64,000 nucleotides of DNA from Flavobacterium album (GCF_003096035.1 NZ_CP029186.1:1811001-1875000), one strand, 5' to 3'. Counted from the stretch's first letter, positions 45,542-55,824 are shown. Numbers and translations are program-made. The notes: generated by a model from the sequence alone, not told the origin.

Positions 45542-48374
45542 AAAACCACCAAAATGGCGAACCATTATCGTCTTTTTTCTTAGTGCCGAATTTATCAAGC
45601 TTCAAGGTAAGTGAGAACATTACATAACGTTTCAACACGATGTTCTGCTCATCACGTATGCTGGTCGCATTGATAGTACGCGATGTCCCAAGGTTCTGGT
45701 TAAGAAGGTCATATACTTTTACCTTAAACAATAAATTATCTTTCAGGAAATTATATCCCAGGCTGCTGTTCCATAAAAAGAAATCTTTCTTGAAGCCGTC
45801 AGCGATCTGGGAGTTGTAGGTATAACCAAAGTCATTGCCAAATACCACATGTTTCGGCCAGTAACTGGTCGTTTGCAGGTTGAACTTATGTACCACATTC
45901 GAAGCCTGGCTTACCGGGTAGTTGGAATAATCCGTTTGGTTGTAGGTAAGGCTGTACGATGGGTTTATGGTTAGCAGCTCCCCATACTCATAAGTAAAGT
46001 TAGCTCTTGGCGTAAGGGATAGCTTTCTTGAATCATACATTTCTGCATTCAGGAAACCCTTGCTAACAGAATAGTTACCATTTAGCCCGAAGCTGAACCT
46101 GTACGTTTGGCCTTCTTTCTTAATTGACTTGCTCCAGTTACCCCCGAACCAGCTGTAATATGTTCCCGAAATGTTCCGGTATTTCGTAGTGCTTTTGGCA
46201 CTTTCGTCAATTAGGGTATAACCTATTATCTCGGTTTCATTATAGTTCCCGCCCATCCAAAGGCTGTAGCCGGAGCGTGTTGCATAATCAAAATCCCGAT
46301 AGCTCAGGTTAAGGTTATGGTACCTCTGCGGATTAAGGTCCGGGTTACCAATAGTGGTATATAGCGGGTTGCTGATATCTTCCACCGGCAGTACCTGGTT
46401 GGGCTGCGGGAAATTGACATCATAGCTGTACCCCATCCACAATGACCTTGATTTGGACATCCTGTAGCTCAATTGCAGGTCGGCATAAGGCAGGATGTAA
46501 TTTTTATTGATGTTGTACGCCTGTCCCATGTAATCAGAATGGTTTTTGAAATCGGCAATACGCGGGCCGCCTTCCACATTAAACCATAATTTATCTTTGC
46601 TGATGCTGAAGCCTGCTGTAGGGCGTATTGAGTTTGTTTTTGAGGTAAGGTAATTCGAAAGCGCATCATTACGATCGGTATAGCCATTCGTGAGATCGCT
46701 GAAGTTAAAGCCGTCACGATCCTGCAGTGCGTTTTTCCGTTCATAGTTTACGGCCACCTTTACCTGCATCGAGTCGGTTATGGGTTCAAGATATTCAATT
46801 CCTGCGGTATAATTGTCGTTAACCTGCCGGTTGTACCGCACCTGGTTCCGGTCGTCAGTGGTTACGCCCTGCACGCCTCCGGTATACGAATATTTATTGG
46901 TTTGCGACTGGTTCAGCTCTGTACCGTCATTCGTATCGTTATCGTTCTGGAGCACAACATTCAGCCCGCGTCCTTTTTTACTGTTGAAGGCTTTATTAAA
47001 TACAAAATAGCTTTCGAAGCCTTTTTTGTCGTATTCGTTGGAAGTAAACGCATTGCTGTCGTTCAGCAGCCTTTCGTCTGTTACCCTTCGTGTTTCCTGG
47101 CTGGAATTTGTCTTCACCTTTGCGTTTGAAGATACAAACTTCGGGGCAAAATAAATAGTTGCCGTCGAGTCGATCTTTACATTGAACTCCGTATTGAAAT
47201 TATGGGCATACTGGCTGCTGTTGGTGCGCGAATTCGATTCTATCCTGTAGCTTGGGTCGGTCATTTCGCCGGTTTCGGTATCTAAGGTTTCAGGCAGGAA
47301 GTTGGTCTGCCTTGTCCGGTTCTTGTTTTCAGAATCGGCGCCTGTGTAAAAATAGCTGGCGTTGCCGTCAAATCCTTTTGTCCATTCGTCGGCATAGTTC
47401 AGCCCCAGGATATTCGATCGGGTAATGCCTTTTCCGCCGCCGAACTGCATTCCGTTGATCCCGAATCCGCCATCGTCGTTCATCCAGACCGACATATTCC
47501 TGCCGCCACCCATATTGTCGAAGATCTCATTCATGGAGAAGCCGGTCGAGTTGATATTGTTTGAAGAACCAAGTATACTTATTTTTCGGGCGCCTTTGAA
47601 GTAATTGCCAAGTATGCTGCTTTCATACCGCCCGCTGCTGCCATAGCCGCCCATGATCTTCCCAAAGAGGCCCTTGTTCTTGTCCTCATCTATGGTAAGG
47701 TTGATGCTGGCATTATCGCCGCTGGCCTTCTGTCCCGAAAGCTCTTCCTGTTTGGTCTTAGTGTCGGTAACCTGCACTTTGTTAATGATATCCGCAGGCA
47801 GGTTTTGCAGGGCGATCTTTCCGTCTTTATCAAAAAAAGGTTTGCCGTTCACCAATATCTGGTTCACTTCCTTGCCGTTCACGGTTATCTTGCCCTGTTC
47901 ATCAATGTCAACGCCGGGAAGCTGCTTCAATAAGGCTTCTACATTGGCATCGGGTCGTACTTTGAATGATGAGGCGTTGAATTCGAGCGTATCCGATTTT
48001 ATACGGATAGGAGGGATCTCGCCCTCGATCACTACTTCATTAAGTTCGGTCGACCTGTCAGCGAGCCTGATGGTGCCGAAATCACGGTCTTCTGAAATGT
48101 TGTCGAGCTGCTGCTTGTGATCTGCCAGCCCCACATAAGCAATCTTTAGGTAAACGGGCTGTGAAATTTTGCGGGTCTTCAGTTCCCAGGTACCGCTTTT
48201 TCCTGAGATAGTGTAATCAATTACGGAAGAATCTTTAACCGAAGTAATGTAAATGGTTGCCGATTCAAGGGGGAAATCTTCATTGTCGGTGATTTTTCCT
48301 TTTAAAGTGATGTTTTGGCTGAAACTTAATGTTGTGCAGGCGAAAAACAAAATGAGGGTAAATAATTTGTGCAT
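45540..48374 (-). CDS. TonB-dependent-receptor-like outer-membrane beta-barrel protein A
   Basis: The product is about 944 residues, with a signal peptide (MHKLFTLILFFACTTLSFSQ), then a carboxypeptidase-regulatory-like domain (ITLKGKITDNEDFPLESATIYI). A plug-like block follows (TLEFNASSFKVRPDANVEALLKQLPGVDIDEQGKITVNGKEVNQILVNGKPFFD) and a barrel of the OMP_b-brl_3 type to the end. No TonB box is obvious. The ATG at 48374 is preferred over a longer frame (to 48467) because it places the signal peptide at the start. It is a paralogue of the gene at 50370-53195. Its ligand is unknown. Confidence 0.9.
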   Translation of the reverse strand: MHKLFTLILFFACTTLSFSQNITLKGKITDNEDFPLESATIYITSVKDSSVIDYTISGKSGTWELKTRKISQPVYLKIAYVGLADHKQQLDNISEDRDFGTIRLADRSTELNEVVIEGEIPPIRIKSDTLEFNASSFKVRPDANVEALLKQLPGVDIDEQGKITVNGKEVNQILVNGKPFFDKDGKIALQNLPADIINKVQVTDTKTKQEELSGQKASGDNASINLTIDEDKNKGLFGKIMGGYGSSGRYESSILGNYFKGARKISILGSSNNINSTGFSMNEIFDNMGGGRNMSVWMNDDGGFGINGMQFGGGKGITRSNILGLNYADEWTKGFDGNASYFYTGADSENKNRTRQTNFLPETLDTETGEMTDPSYRIESNSRTNSSQYAHNFNTEFNVKIDSTATIYFAPKFVSSNAKVKTNSSQETRRVTDERLLNDSNAFTSNEYDKKGFESYFVFNKAFNSKKGRGLNVVLQNDNDTNDGTELNQSQTNKYSYTGGVQGVTTDDRNQVRYNRQVNDNYTAGIEYLEPITDSMQVKVAVNYERKNALQDRDGFNFSDLTNGYTDRNDALSNYLTSKTNSIRPTAGFSISKDKLWFNVEGGPRIADFKNHSDYMGQAYNINKNYILPYADLQLSYRMSKSRSLWMGYSYDVNFPQPNQVLPVEDISNPLYTTIGNPDLNPQRYHNLNLSYRDFDYATRSGYSLWMGGNYNETEIIGYTLIDESAKSTTKYRNISGTYYSWFGGNWSKSIKKEGQTYRFSFGLNGNYSVSKGFLNAEMYDSRKLSLTPRANFTYEYGELLTINPSYSLTYNQTDYSNYPVSQASNVVHKFNLQTTSYWPKHVVFGNDFGYTYNSQIADGFKKDFFLWNSSLGYNFLKDNLLFKVKVYDLLNQNLGTSRTINATSIRDEQNIVLKRYVMFSLTLKLDKFGTKKKDDNGSPFWWF

Positions 48375-48477
48375 GTAAAGTTGGTTGGTAAGGTTATCCT
48401 GATAGAAACAGCAAAATAATAATTTTATTATGACATTGAAGGATAATACGATTTTTTTAATAGCCATAGAAAAGAGT

Positions 48478-48509
48478 TTGGATATCTTACGTACAATTAT
48501 ATATTTTTG
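48478..48509 (+). promoter_or_regulatory. Promoter of the LRR gene
   Basis: TTG (48478-48480), 21 nt, then TATTTTTG (48502-48509) fits the -33/-7 pattern, with the ATG at 48578. It lies in the gap divergent to barrel gene A. Confidence 0.65.
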
Positions 48510-48577
48510 TTCCGGATGGTATACACCGGATGCGCTTTGGTGTTTCCTCTCTAATCAACCAAAAAACCAAACCATTT

Positions 48578-50311
48578 ATGACTCTTGAAGAAGTAAAAAG
48601 CATTTTTCGTTCCGGGGACGAAAAAGCAATGAAAAAAGCCCTTCCGGCGATTGAATCCAATGACTCTTTAAAAACAGAAGTACTGGAATATTACGCCGAT
48701 ATTTTAAAATACACCGGAGGAAAAGCCCTGGCCGATATTTTGAAAATACCGAAAAATCTCGCCACCAAAAAAGTAAGGGCAAAAAAGTGGGAGCCCAATG
48801 CCAACAGTATTGAAATACTAAACCATTTGATGGTAGACTATCTCAGCTTGTGGAATGACCCTATTCCGATTTGGGTAAAGCACACGAATTTTCGCTCGCT
48901 TTCATTTGTGAAATGCCCTGAAGGGGATATTATTTACCCAATTTCCGCCTACGAATTCGAGATCAGGGAATGTGGGCTGGAGCAAATTCCCGATGCAGTA
49001 AGGGACGTTAATGCAAAGCGCCTTGCTTTTTCTGGCAACAGGATCAAAGTAATTCCTGACTGGGTTTTTGAGACTGCCGAACGATTGAATGTAGGCGATA
49101 ACCGAATTGAAAAGATTGAACTGGTAAAAGACAGTACGATTGATACATTGCGTTTGGGGGGTAACAAAATCACCGATATTTCATTTTTAGTGCATTTTCC
49201 AAGGCTTACTTTTTTAGTGCTCAGCAATAACCGCATCAGCGATTTTCCAAATCTACCGGGCAGCCTTTTGCGATATCTCTATATTGACAAGTGTGATTTT
49301 ACCCAAATACCCGAATCATTCAATGCACTGCAAAAGCTTTATGGCCTCTTTTTCGATCATAACCCGATAACAACTATCCCCGAATTGAAGATGCCAAACC
49401 TCGATAGTCTGGACATTTCCGGTACGCCAATAGGAGAAGAGCATAATATCAAGGGCAGTATGTCCGGGAATGATACCCAAGCTTTCCTAAACAGGAATAA
49501 AGAGGTTGACAACGGTTTTGTAGAAATATGCAGGCTGCTGGAATCGCATGCCATACAGAAAGTCGAAGAAGCCTATGACATGCTGAGGGCAAACGAAGCC
49601 AGCCTGAAAAAGGCAGAACAACGTTACCTGAAATTTATCCGGGCAAGGCTGGGCGTCGGCGCAACAATTTTCGATTTTGGAAAGGCGATGTATTCAGAAA
49701 CCGACGTGGATGCTCTTCGAAAAACATTAACGAAAAGTAACATTTCACTTTCGTTAGCCTACCTTGATGATGCCACTTCGAAGATGCTGGTTGACTTTTT
49801 GGGCAGCATCGCGGCAAGTGTAGTGGATATCAAAGCCCTTAAAGAAGGGCTGGCGGCTTCCAATTCCGAAGAAGAATTGGTACGCCTGGGCAATGCAAAG
49901 CTGCAGGAGATCAGGAATGCGATATATGAGGTTACGCAAACCTATAAAGACGGCTGGTTTGGGCAGTTATTGTACGATTTTAGTTCCAAAACACATTATG
50001 CACTGGCTTTTGACCACACCCATTTCGACATAGCGAATACTTCTCCATACGCGGAGGCATTCTTTGTATTCCTGCAATGTTTTGCTACCGATGATTATTA
50101 TATCGATGTGTTCCAGTCTGATGCTCCGCGTTTTGGCGAGATTTTCTGGCTGATGCCCTACATCCCGAAAGTAATTTGGTTTGATGTTACCCCGGTTTAC
50201 CCGCTTTCGCCGCTTTCTTTCAAGCGGTCGGCATCGCTTAGCGAAAATAATGCCGGGAAACGGATCAAAAGTAAGCTGGCTTCAGAGGCAGCTATTGAAT
50301 CACCCGAATAA
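48578..50311 (+). CDS. Cytoplasmic leucine-rich-repeat protein
   Basis: The 577-residue product has no signal peptide. It has an N-terminal helical region (about 1-60), then about seven leucine-rich repeats (about 140-300: LEQIPDAVRDVNAKRLAFSG, IDTLRLGGNKITDISFLV, LTFLVLSNNRISDFPNLPGS, PNLDSLDISG). A C-terminal region of about 280 residues of unknown fold follows (VEICRLLESHAIQKVEEAYDML; WFGQLLYDFSSKTHYALAFD). The ATG at 48578 is chosen over an upstream frame extension. It sits between two paralogous barrel genes and converges on the second. Its function is unknown; a role in protein recognition is a guess. Confidence 0.75.
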   Translation: MTLEEVKSIFRSGDEKAMKKALPAIESNDSLKTEVLEYYADILKYTGGKALADILKIPKNLATKKVRAKKWEPNANSIEILNHLMVDYLSLWNDPIPIWVKHTNFRSLSFVKCPEGDIIYPISAYEFEIRECGLEQIPDAVRDVNAKRLAFSGNRIKVIPDWVFETAERLNVGDNRIEKIELVKDSTIDTLRLGGNKITDISFLVHFPRLTFLVLSNNRISDFPNLPGSLLRYLYIDKCDFTQIPESFNALQKLYGLFFDHNPITTIPELKMPNLDSLDISGTPIGEEHNIKGSMSGNDTQAFLNRNKEVDNGFVEICRLLESHAIQKVEEAYDMLRANEASLKKAEQRYLKFIRARLGVGATIFDFGKAMYSETDVDALRKTLTKSNISLSLAYLDDATSKMLVDFLGSIAASVVDIKALKEGLAASNSEEELVRLGNAKLQEIRNAIYEVTQTYKDGWFGQLLYDFSSKTHYALAFDHTHFDIANTSPYAEAFFVFLQCFATDDYYIDVFQSDAPRFGEIFWLMPYIPKVIWFDVTPVYPLSPLSFKRSASLSENNAGKRIKSKLASEAAIESPE

Positions 50312-50332
50312 CATATACTGCTAAGTTTTATT

Positions 50333-50371
50333 ACAAAGGCGCAGCAGTATTTGTTGCGCCTTTGTGCTTTT
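50333..50371. terminator. Terminator between the LRR gene and barrel gene B
   Basis: Perfect 11-bp stem ACAAAGGCGCA / TGCGCCTTTGT with an 11-nt loop, followed by a short T run. It lies between convergent genes. Confidence 0.9.
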
Positions 50372-53195
50372 ACATACGTCCGCCACCGCCTGGCGGCCTG
50401 CTGCCGCGGAACCCGCCACGGCGATTGTCGGTAGGTGCTGAACCTCCAAATTTATTGAGCTTGTAAGTCAGTGAAAACATTACATAACGCTTCAATACAA
50501 TATTTTCCTCGTTGGTTACCGATGTTGCCTGTACCGTCCTTTTCACGCCTGTGTTCTGGTTGAGAAGGTCATATACTTTTACTTTAAACAGGAGCTGGTC
50601 CTTAAGGAAATTATACCCAACACTGGTATTGAGCAGGTAAAAATCCTTTTTAAAGCCGTCCGGGATATTGGAATTGAAAGTGTACCCAAGGTCGGCCCCT
50701 ATAACGGTATGATTCGGCCAGTAGCTTGTGGCTTCGAGTCCCGCATTATGCACAAAGCTCGACGCAGAGCTTACGCTGTAATTGGTATAATTGTATTCAT
50801 TATAGTTAAAGCTGTACGAAGGGCTTATGGTCAACAACTCGCCGTAGCGGTAAGTAACATTGAAATTTGGCGTGAGCCCAACCGATCTGGAATTGTAGAG
50901 CTCACTGTTGAGGAATCCTTTATCGGTACTGTAATTTACCGAGACCCCGGTATTCAGCAGCCATTCGTGTGCCTCTTTCTTAAAGGATCTGTTCCAGTTA
51001 AGCGATAGCGTACTGTTCATAACGCCCGAAATATTCCGGTAGGTCGTAGACCTTTTGGCGCTTTCGTCGGTTGTAGTGAATTGCGTTACCTGATTATTGT
51101 AAAATACTGCATTGGCCGAAATATTAAACCCCGTGCGGGTGGCATTGTCAAAATTACGGAAGCCTGCCCTGAAGGTATGCGATTCGGTAACATCGAGGTC
51201 CGGATTTCCTATATAGGTGTTGAGCGGGTTGCTGAGGTCTTCTACCGGCAGCAATTCATCAGCATCGGGGAAGCTGACGGCATAGCGGTAATTCCCGTAC
51301 AACGATTTGGATTTGCTGAAACGGTAGTTAGCCCGGATACTTCCCAGAGGGAGGACATAGTTTTTATCCAATGCATATTTCTCGCCCATGTAAGTGGCGT
51401 TGTTTTTAAACGAAGAAAACTGCGCACCCACTTCGCCACTTATTCTCAGCTTGCTCTTTTCAAGCGACAGGCCTGCTGTAGGAGATATCGATCCGGTTTG
51501 GGAAGCCAGATAGTTGGAAAGCGCGTCGTTAAAAAGAGAATAGGTGTCAGAAACAGGGTCGTAATCATAGCTGTTCCTGCTGCTTGTGTTTTTGGCTAAT
51601 GAGTAGTTAGCGCCAACATCAAGACGGAGCGAATCAGTAATAGGCTCAAAATAGTCTACACCGGCACCATAGCTGTTTGTCGTGCCTTCATTGTTCAATA
51701 CCTGGTTACGGTTATCGGTTGTTGTTTCCGTGACCCCTCCCGGATATTTATATTTTATAGTATTGGACCGGTTGAGGTTTTGCCGGTCGGTCTCATTATC
51801 GTTTGCCGAAAGGGTAACGCTTAGCCCCCTTCCTTTACGGGCAAAGTTCTTAAAATAAAAAAGGTAATTTGTCACTGCCCTCGTATCGCTGTCTGATTGC
51901 GAATCCGATGTACTTTCATTCAACAGCCTCGAGTCGGCCAGCCTTTGCGAAGCGCTGCTGGACGATGTACTGCTATTTGATCCCGAAAGCTTAAAACTTG
52001 GCCTGTAGTTGATGGTAGAAGTGGTATCGATCTTGAAATTGAACTCACTATTAAAACTGTGCGAATAGGTGTCGCTGTCCGATCTTGACTCCGATCGGGT
52101 AGTATAGCTTTTATCAATGATTGTCCCCGGGTTATCGGCGTCCTCGCCTTCAGGCAGGTAATTTATAGCTTCATAACGCCGCCTGTTGTTGGTGGAGGCC
52201 TCGTTATAATTATAGCTGGCGCTGGCATCAAAGCCCTTGAACCATTCGTCATTATAGTTGGCCCCCGCGGTACTGCTCCGTGTGATGCCGGGCGAATTGC
52301 TGCTGCCCCTCAATGCCTGTGCGCCCGAGCCCCTGCCAATACTGCCGAAAACTTCGTCGTTTGTAAACCCGGAAGAGTTGATATTATTCGACGATGCCAG
52401 CACGCTTATTTTCTGTTTGTCCTTAAAATAGTTGACCAGTCCGCTGGCTTCATACCGCCCACTGCTCCCGTAGCCGCCTGTGACCCGCCCAAAGAGTCCT
52501 TTATTCCGGTCCTTCTTTATCGTTAGGTTAATACTCGAATTATCGCCGCTGGCCATCTGCTTTGCCAGTTCCTCTTTTTTTGTTTTAGTATCGGATACCT
52601 GCACTTTATCGATCATGTCGGCAGGCAGGTTTTTCAGGGCTATCTGGCCATCAGCATCAAAAAAAGGCTTGCCGTTAACTAATAGCTGATTTACTTCCTT
52701 GCCGTTTATTGTTATTTTTCCGTCAGGCGTGATAACGACCCCGGGAAGCTGTTTCAACAGAGTTTCCACATTAGCATCAGGGCGTACTTTAAACGAAGAT
52801 GCGTTAAACTCCAGGGTGTCTTTCTTGATTCGTATCGGCGGTATCTCGCTTTCTATCACTACTTCGTTAAGTTCGGTAGCCTTATCTTGCAGTTTCAGGG
52901 TGCCAAAATCGCGGTCTTTTTCTACGGAAGTTAGTTCTTCTTTATAATTAGCTAAGCCAATATATGAAATCTTTAGGGTAGCCGGAGCGTTGATCCGGGG
53001 CACCTTAAGCTCCCAGCTACCGCTTTTACCGGAAATGGTATAATCCACAACTGTAGAGTCTTTCGCACGTATAAGATAGATCGTTGCCGACTCTAATGGG
53101 AAATCCGTATTATCGGTAACCACCCCTTTAAGCGTGACACTTTGGCTGTATCCCGCTATACTGCAAAATAATAATAAATATAGTAGTATGCGCAT
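50370..53195 (-). CDS. TonB-dependent-receptor-like outer-membrane beta-barrel protein B
   Basis: The 941-residue product has a short signal peptide (RILLYLLLFCSIAGYSQS) and the same architecture as barrel gene A: regulatory-like domain (VTLKGVVTDNTDFPLESATIYL), plug-like segment (LPGVVITPDGKITINGKEVNQLLVNGKPFFD) and barrel. It ends in a Gly/Arg-rich tail (RRGGFRGSRPPGGGGRM) which barrel gene A lacks. The two barrels share long aligned blocks, so they arose by duplication. Ligand specificity is unknown. Confidence 0.9.
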   Translation of the reverse strand: MRILLYLLLFCSIAGYSQSVTLKGVVTDNTDFPLESATIYLIRAKDSTVVDYTISGKSGSWELKVPRINAPATLKISYIGLANYKEELTSVEKDRDFGTLKLQDKATELNEVVIESEIPPIRIKKDTLEFNASSFKVRPDANVETLLKQLPGVVITPDGKITINGKEVNQLLVNGKPFFDADGQIALKNLPADMIDKVQVSDTKTKKEELAKQMASGDNSSINLTIKKDRNKGLFGRVTGGYGSSGRYEASGLVNYFKDKQKISVLASSNNINSSGFTNDEVFGSIGRGSGAQALRGSSNSPGITRSSTAGANYNDEWFKGFDASASYNYNEASTNNRRRYEAINYLPEGEDADNPGTIIDKSYTTRSESRSDSDTYSHSFNSEFNFKIDTTSTINYRPSFKLSGSNSSTSSSSASQRLADSRLLNESTSDSQSDSDTRAVTNYLFYFKNFARKGRGLSVTLSANDNETDRQNLNRSNTIKYKYPGGVTETTTDNRNQVLNNEGTTNSYGAGVDYFEPITDSLRLDVGANYSLAKNTSSRNSYDYDPVSDTYSLFNDALSNYLASQTGSISPTAGLSLEKSKLRISGEVGAQFSSFKNNATYMGEKYALDKNYVLPLGSIRANYRFSKSKSLYGNYRYAVSFPDADELLPVEDLSNPLNTYIGNPDLDVTESHTFRAGFRNFDNATRTGFNISANAVFYNNQVTQFTTTDESAKRSTTYRNISGVMNSTLSLNWNRSFKKEAHEWLLNTGVSVNYSTDKGFLNSELYNSRSVGLTPNFNVTYRYGELLTISPSYSFNYNEYNYTNYSVSSASSFVHNAGLEATSYWPNHTVIGADLGYTFNSNIPDGFKKDFYLLNTSVGYNFLKDQLLFKVKVYDLLNQNTGVKRTVQATSVTNEENIVLKRYVMFSLTYKLNKFGGSAPTDNRRGGFRGSRPPGGGGRM

Positions 53196-53232
53196 TGCTG
53201 GTATGCGATTATAGGGTTATTGTATAAGTGCC

Positions 53233-53270
53233 GCTTAAAAAAAATATCACACCTGATAGAGTGTGATACT
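53233..53270 (-). terminator. Terminator downstream of der
   Basis: On the minus strand TATCACAC / GTGTGATA (8-bp stem, 8-nt loop) is followed by a T8 tract, about 45 bp after the der stop. Confidence 0.85.
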
Positions 53271-53312
53271 GTTTAGACGTTATTTTAATCGAAAGGTTTA
53301 ATGCTCTGAAAA

Positions 53313-54623
53313 TTACTTCTGCCTGAAATAAATATCGATCGGCACACCCTCAAAATTATATATCTCGCGCATCTTGTTCTCAAGGAAACGCTTGTACGGA
53401 TCCTTCACATACTGTGGCAGGTTGCAGAAGAACACGAACTGCGGCGTAGGCGTAGGCAGCTGCATGCAGAACTTTATCTTTACATACTTGCCTTTCAGTG
53501 CCGGTGGCGGATTGTTCTCTATAATAGGCAACATGGTCTCGTTCAGCTTTGAGGTCGCGATGCGCTGTTTCCTGTTTTCGAAAACATCAACGGCGGTTTC
53601 CAGGGCTTTTAGCAAACGCTGCTTGGTCAGCGCCGATACGAAAAGGATAGGCACATCGGTAAACGGCTGCAGCTCTTCGCGAATTTTGCGCTCGTAATCG
53701 CGGGTAGTCATGGTATCCTTTTCTACAAGGTCCCATTTGTTGACTAATATCACAACGCCTTTACGGTTCTTTTCGGCAAGCCAGAAGATGCTCTGGTCCT
53801 GGCCTTCAAAACCACGCGTAGCATCAATAACAAGGATACATATATCGCTGTGCTCAATGGCACGTACCGAACGCATTACCGAATAGAATTCCAGGTCTTC
53901 TTTCACCTTTGCCTTACGGCGGATACCCGCAGTATCAACAAGGTTAAATTCAAAACCGAAACGGTTGTAGGTAGTATCAATAGCATCGCGGGTAGTTCCT
54001 GCAATGTCGGTAACCACAAAACGGTCTTCACCGATAAGTGCGTTAATGAAAGATGATTTACCGGCATTCGGGCGGCCTACTACGGCAAATCGCGGCAAAG
54101 CAACAGCATTCTCGTCCGGTGCAACGGCTTCGGGAAGCAATTCCACAAGCGCATCAAGCAGTTCTCCCGTGCCCGAGCCATTCATTCCTGCAATCGTATA
54201 ATATTCGCCAAGGCCAAGGTTATAGAACTCCACAGCGTCTTTTTCGCGCATGGAATTATCTACCTTGTTTACAGCAAGAAGTACTGGTTTAGTTACTTTA
54301 CGAAGCAATTTTGCGACTTCGTCATCCATTGGCGTAATGCCTTCCTCGACATCCACTACAAATATAATTACATCGGCTTCGTCGATCGCCAATTCTACCT
54401 GGCGGCGTATCTCAGCCTCAAAAACATCGTCAGATCCTTTAATGTAGCCACCGGTATCGATCACCGAAAATTCTTTTCCGTTCCATTCGCTCTTGCCGTA
54501 ATTACGGTCACGGGTTACCCCGCTCACCGAATCGACGATAGCTTCCCTGCGCTGTATCAGCCTGTTAAAAAAAGTGGACTTGCCCACATTCGGCCTTCCT
54601 ACTATGGCTACGATATTATTCAT
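53313..54623 (-). CDS. der: Ribosome biogenesis GTPase Der
   Basis: Der (EngA) has two tandem GTPase domains and a KH-like C-terminus, and is required for 50S subunit assembly. In the 436 residues the first G domain starts with [20 protein letters not shown], with DTGGY and NKVD. The second has [29 protein letters not shown] and NKWD. The C-terminal domain ends [36 protein letters not shown]. It has its own promoter at 54644-54651. Der and Era, both ribosome-assembly GTPases, are adjacent here in the same direction. Confidence 0.98.
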   Translation of the reverse strand: MNNIVAIVGRPNVGKSTFFNRLIQRREAIVDSVSGVTRDRNYGKSEWNGKEFSVIDTGGYIKGSDDVFEAEIRRQVELAIDEADVIIFVVDVEEGITPMDDEVAKLLRKVTKPVLLAVNKVDNSMREKDAVEFYNLGLGEYYTIAGMNGSGTGELLDALVELLPEAVAPDENAVALPRFAVVGRPNAGKSSFINALIGEDRFVVTDIAGTTRDAIDTTYNRFGFEFNLVDTAGIRRKAKVKEDLEFYSVMRSVRAIEHSDICILVIDATRGFEGQDQSIFWLAEKNRKGVVILVNKWDLVEKDTMTTRDYERKIREELQPFTDVPILFVSALTKQRLLKALETAVDVFENRKQRIATSKLNETMLPIIENNPPPALKGKYVKIKFCMQLPTPTPQFVFFCNLPQYVKDPYKRFLENKMREIYNFEGVPIDIYFRQK

Positions 54624-54643
54624 TCGTTATTTTAAATTTTTTG

Positions 54644-54651
54644 CAAAAGTA
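54644..54651 (-). promoter_or_regulatory. -7 box for der
   Basis: TACTTTTG on the minus strand, 20 bp upstream of the der ATG, matches TAnnTTTG. No clear -33 TTG was found. Confidence 0.6.
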
Positions 54652-54653
54652 TG

Positions 54654-54740
54654 GATAAAGTTGCTAAGTTCCTAAGTAACTTAGTTTCTGAGGGCTGATT
54701 GCATCCGGTTTGTAGCATCGGACTTCCGACTTCGGACTAA
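54654..54740. repeat. Short AAGTTnCTAAGT repeat in the der-era gap
   Basis: GTTGCTAAGTTCCTAAG and TAACTTAGTTTCTGAG are imperfect tandem and inverted copies of an 8-bp unit, followed by a CGGACTTCCGACTTCGGAC tract. This is another low-complexity Flavobacteriaceae intergenic motif. No gene is present. Confidence 0.55.
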
Positions 54741-54744
54741 AAAA

Positions 54745-55629
54745 CTACTTCTGGTTATACCCAAATCTCCTCAATTGGTAACTATTGCTCCTCCAGTCTT
54801 TATTGACCTTAACGAACATTTCGATATGTATCTGCTTACCGAAGAATTTCTCCAGGTCGGCGCGGGCTTCCATGCCTACACGCTTGATGGCTTCACCTTT
54901 ATGGCCGATGATAATACCTTTCTGGGTATCGCGTTCTACCATGATCACTGCACGGATGCGGATGATATTGTCGGTTTCTATGAATTCTTCAGTCTCGATC
55001 TCAACAGCATACGGAATTTCCTTTTCATAATGCAAAAGGATCTTCTCACGGATAGTTTCATTTACAAAGAAACGTTCCGGCTTGTCGGTAAGCGCGTCTT
55101 TCGGGTAATAAGGGGGCGACTCCGGCATCAGTTCAATGATGCGGTTGAACACTTCCTTTACGTTGAAGTTCTGCAAGGCCGAGATAGGGTATATCTCCGC
55201 GTTCGGTACTTTCTCCGTCCAAAGCTGTACCTGCTCTTCTAACTGTTCCTGTGATGACTTGTCTATCTTGTTCAATAGCAGCAGCACCGGTATCTTAGCA
55301 TGGATAATCTTATTGAAAAAAGCTTCGTCTTTCAGTTCTTTCTCGCCGATCTCTACCATATAGATAAGGATGTCGGCATCCTCGAAAGCTGATTTCACAA
55401 AGTCCATCATATTGGATTGAAGCTCATACGCAGGCTTGATGATCCCGGGCGTATCAGACAATACCACCTGGAAGTCATCGCCGTTCACGATACCCAATAT
55501 GCGGTGGCGTGTAGTTTGTGCTTTTGAGGTGATAATGGAGAGGCGCTCGCCTACGAACGCATTCATGAGGGTTGATTTCCCTACGTTGGGGTTGCCTATT
55601 ATATTTACGAAACCGGCTTTGTGTGACAT
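54745..55629 (-). CDS. era: GTPase Era
   Basis: Era is a 16S-rRNA-binding GTPase for 30S maturation. The 294 residues carry NIIGNPNVGKSTLMNAF, LSDTPGIIKPAYELQ, LLLNKIDKS and the C-terminal KH domain (HKGEAIKRVGMEARADLEKFFGKQIHIEMFVKVNKDWR). The product begins MSHKAGFVNIIGNPNVGKST. Its promoter lies in the gap that also carries the initiator-tRNA promoter on the other strand. Confidence 0.98.
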   Translation of the reverse strand: MSHKAGFVNIIGNPNVGKSTLMNAFVGERLSIITSKAQTTRHRILGIVNGDDFQVVLSDTPGIIKPAYELQSNMMDFVKSAFEDADILIYMVEIGEKELKDEAFFNKIIHAKIPVLLLLNKIDKSSQEQLEEQVQLWTEKVPNAEIYPISALQNFNVKEVFNRIIELMPESPPYYPKDALTDKPERFFVNETIREKILLHYEKEIPYAVEIETEEFIETDNIIRIRAVIMVERDTQKGIIIGHKGEAIKRVGMEARADLEKFFGKQIHIEMFVKVNKDWRSNSYQLRRFGYNQK

Positions 55630-55647
55630 AACAAATTAATTATGCCG

Positions 55648-55655
55648 CAAAGGTA
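55648..55655 (-). promoter_or_regulatory. -7 box for era
   Basis: TACCTTTG on the minus strand, 18 bp upstream of the era ATG at 55629, matches TAnnTTTG. No -33 element is clear. Confidence 0.6.
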
Positions 55656-55703
55656 GGCATATCAGCGGAATAGTAGAAATAAAAGATTTTTATGCATTTT
55701 AAC

Positions 55704-55733
55704 TTGCTATTTCAAATAACCGTTGTATATTTG
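55704..55733 (+). promoter_or_regulatory. Promoter of the initiator tRNA gene
   Basis: TTG (55704-55706), exactly 19 nt, then TATATTTG (55726-55733), 12 bp before the tRNA. It is one of the two best full -33/-7 matches in the window (the other is at 57285-57314). Confidence 0.85.
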
Positions 55734-55745
55734 CACTCGAAACAT

Positions 55746-55818
55746 CGCGGGATAGAGCAGTAGGCAGCTCGTCGGGCTCATAACCCGAAGGTCACAGGTT
55801 CGAGTCCTGTTCCCGCTA
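55746..55818 (+). tRNA. Initiator tRNA-Met (CAU)
   Basis: A complete cloverleaf of 73 nt, anticodon CAU (in GGGCTCATAACCC). The mature 5' end is C and the C1-U72 mismatch at the top of the acceptor stem (CGCGGGA / TCCCGCT) marks an initiator. So do the three G-C pairs at the base of the anticodon stem. The T arm is GGTTCGAGTCC. CCA is not encoded, as usual in this phylum. It has its own promoter and terminator and no tRNA neighbours. Confidence 0.97.
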
Positions 55819-55824
55819 CTAAGT

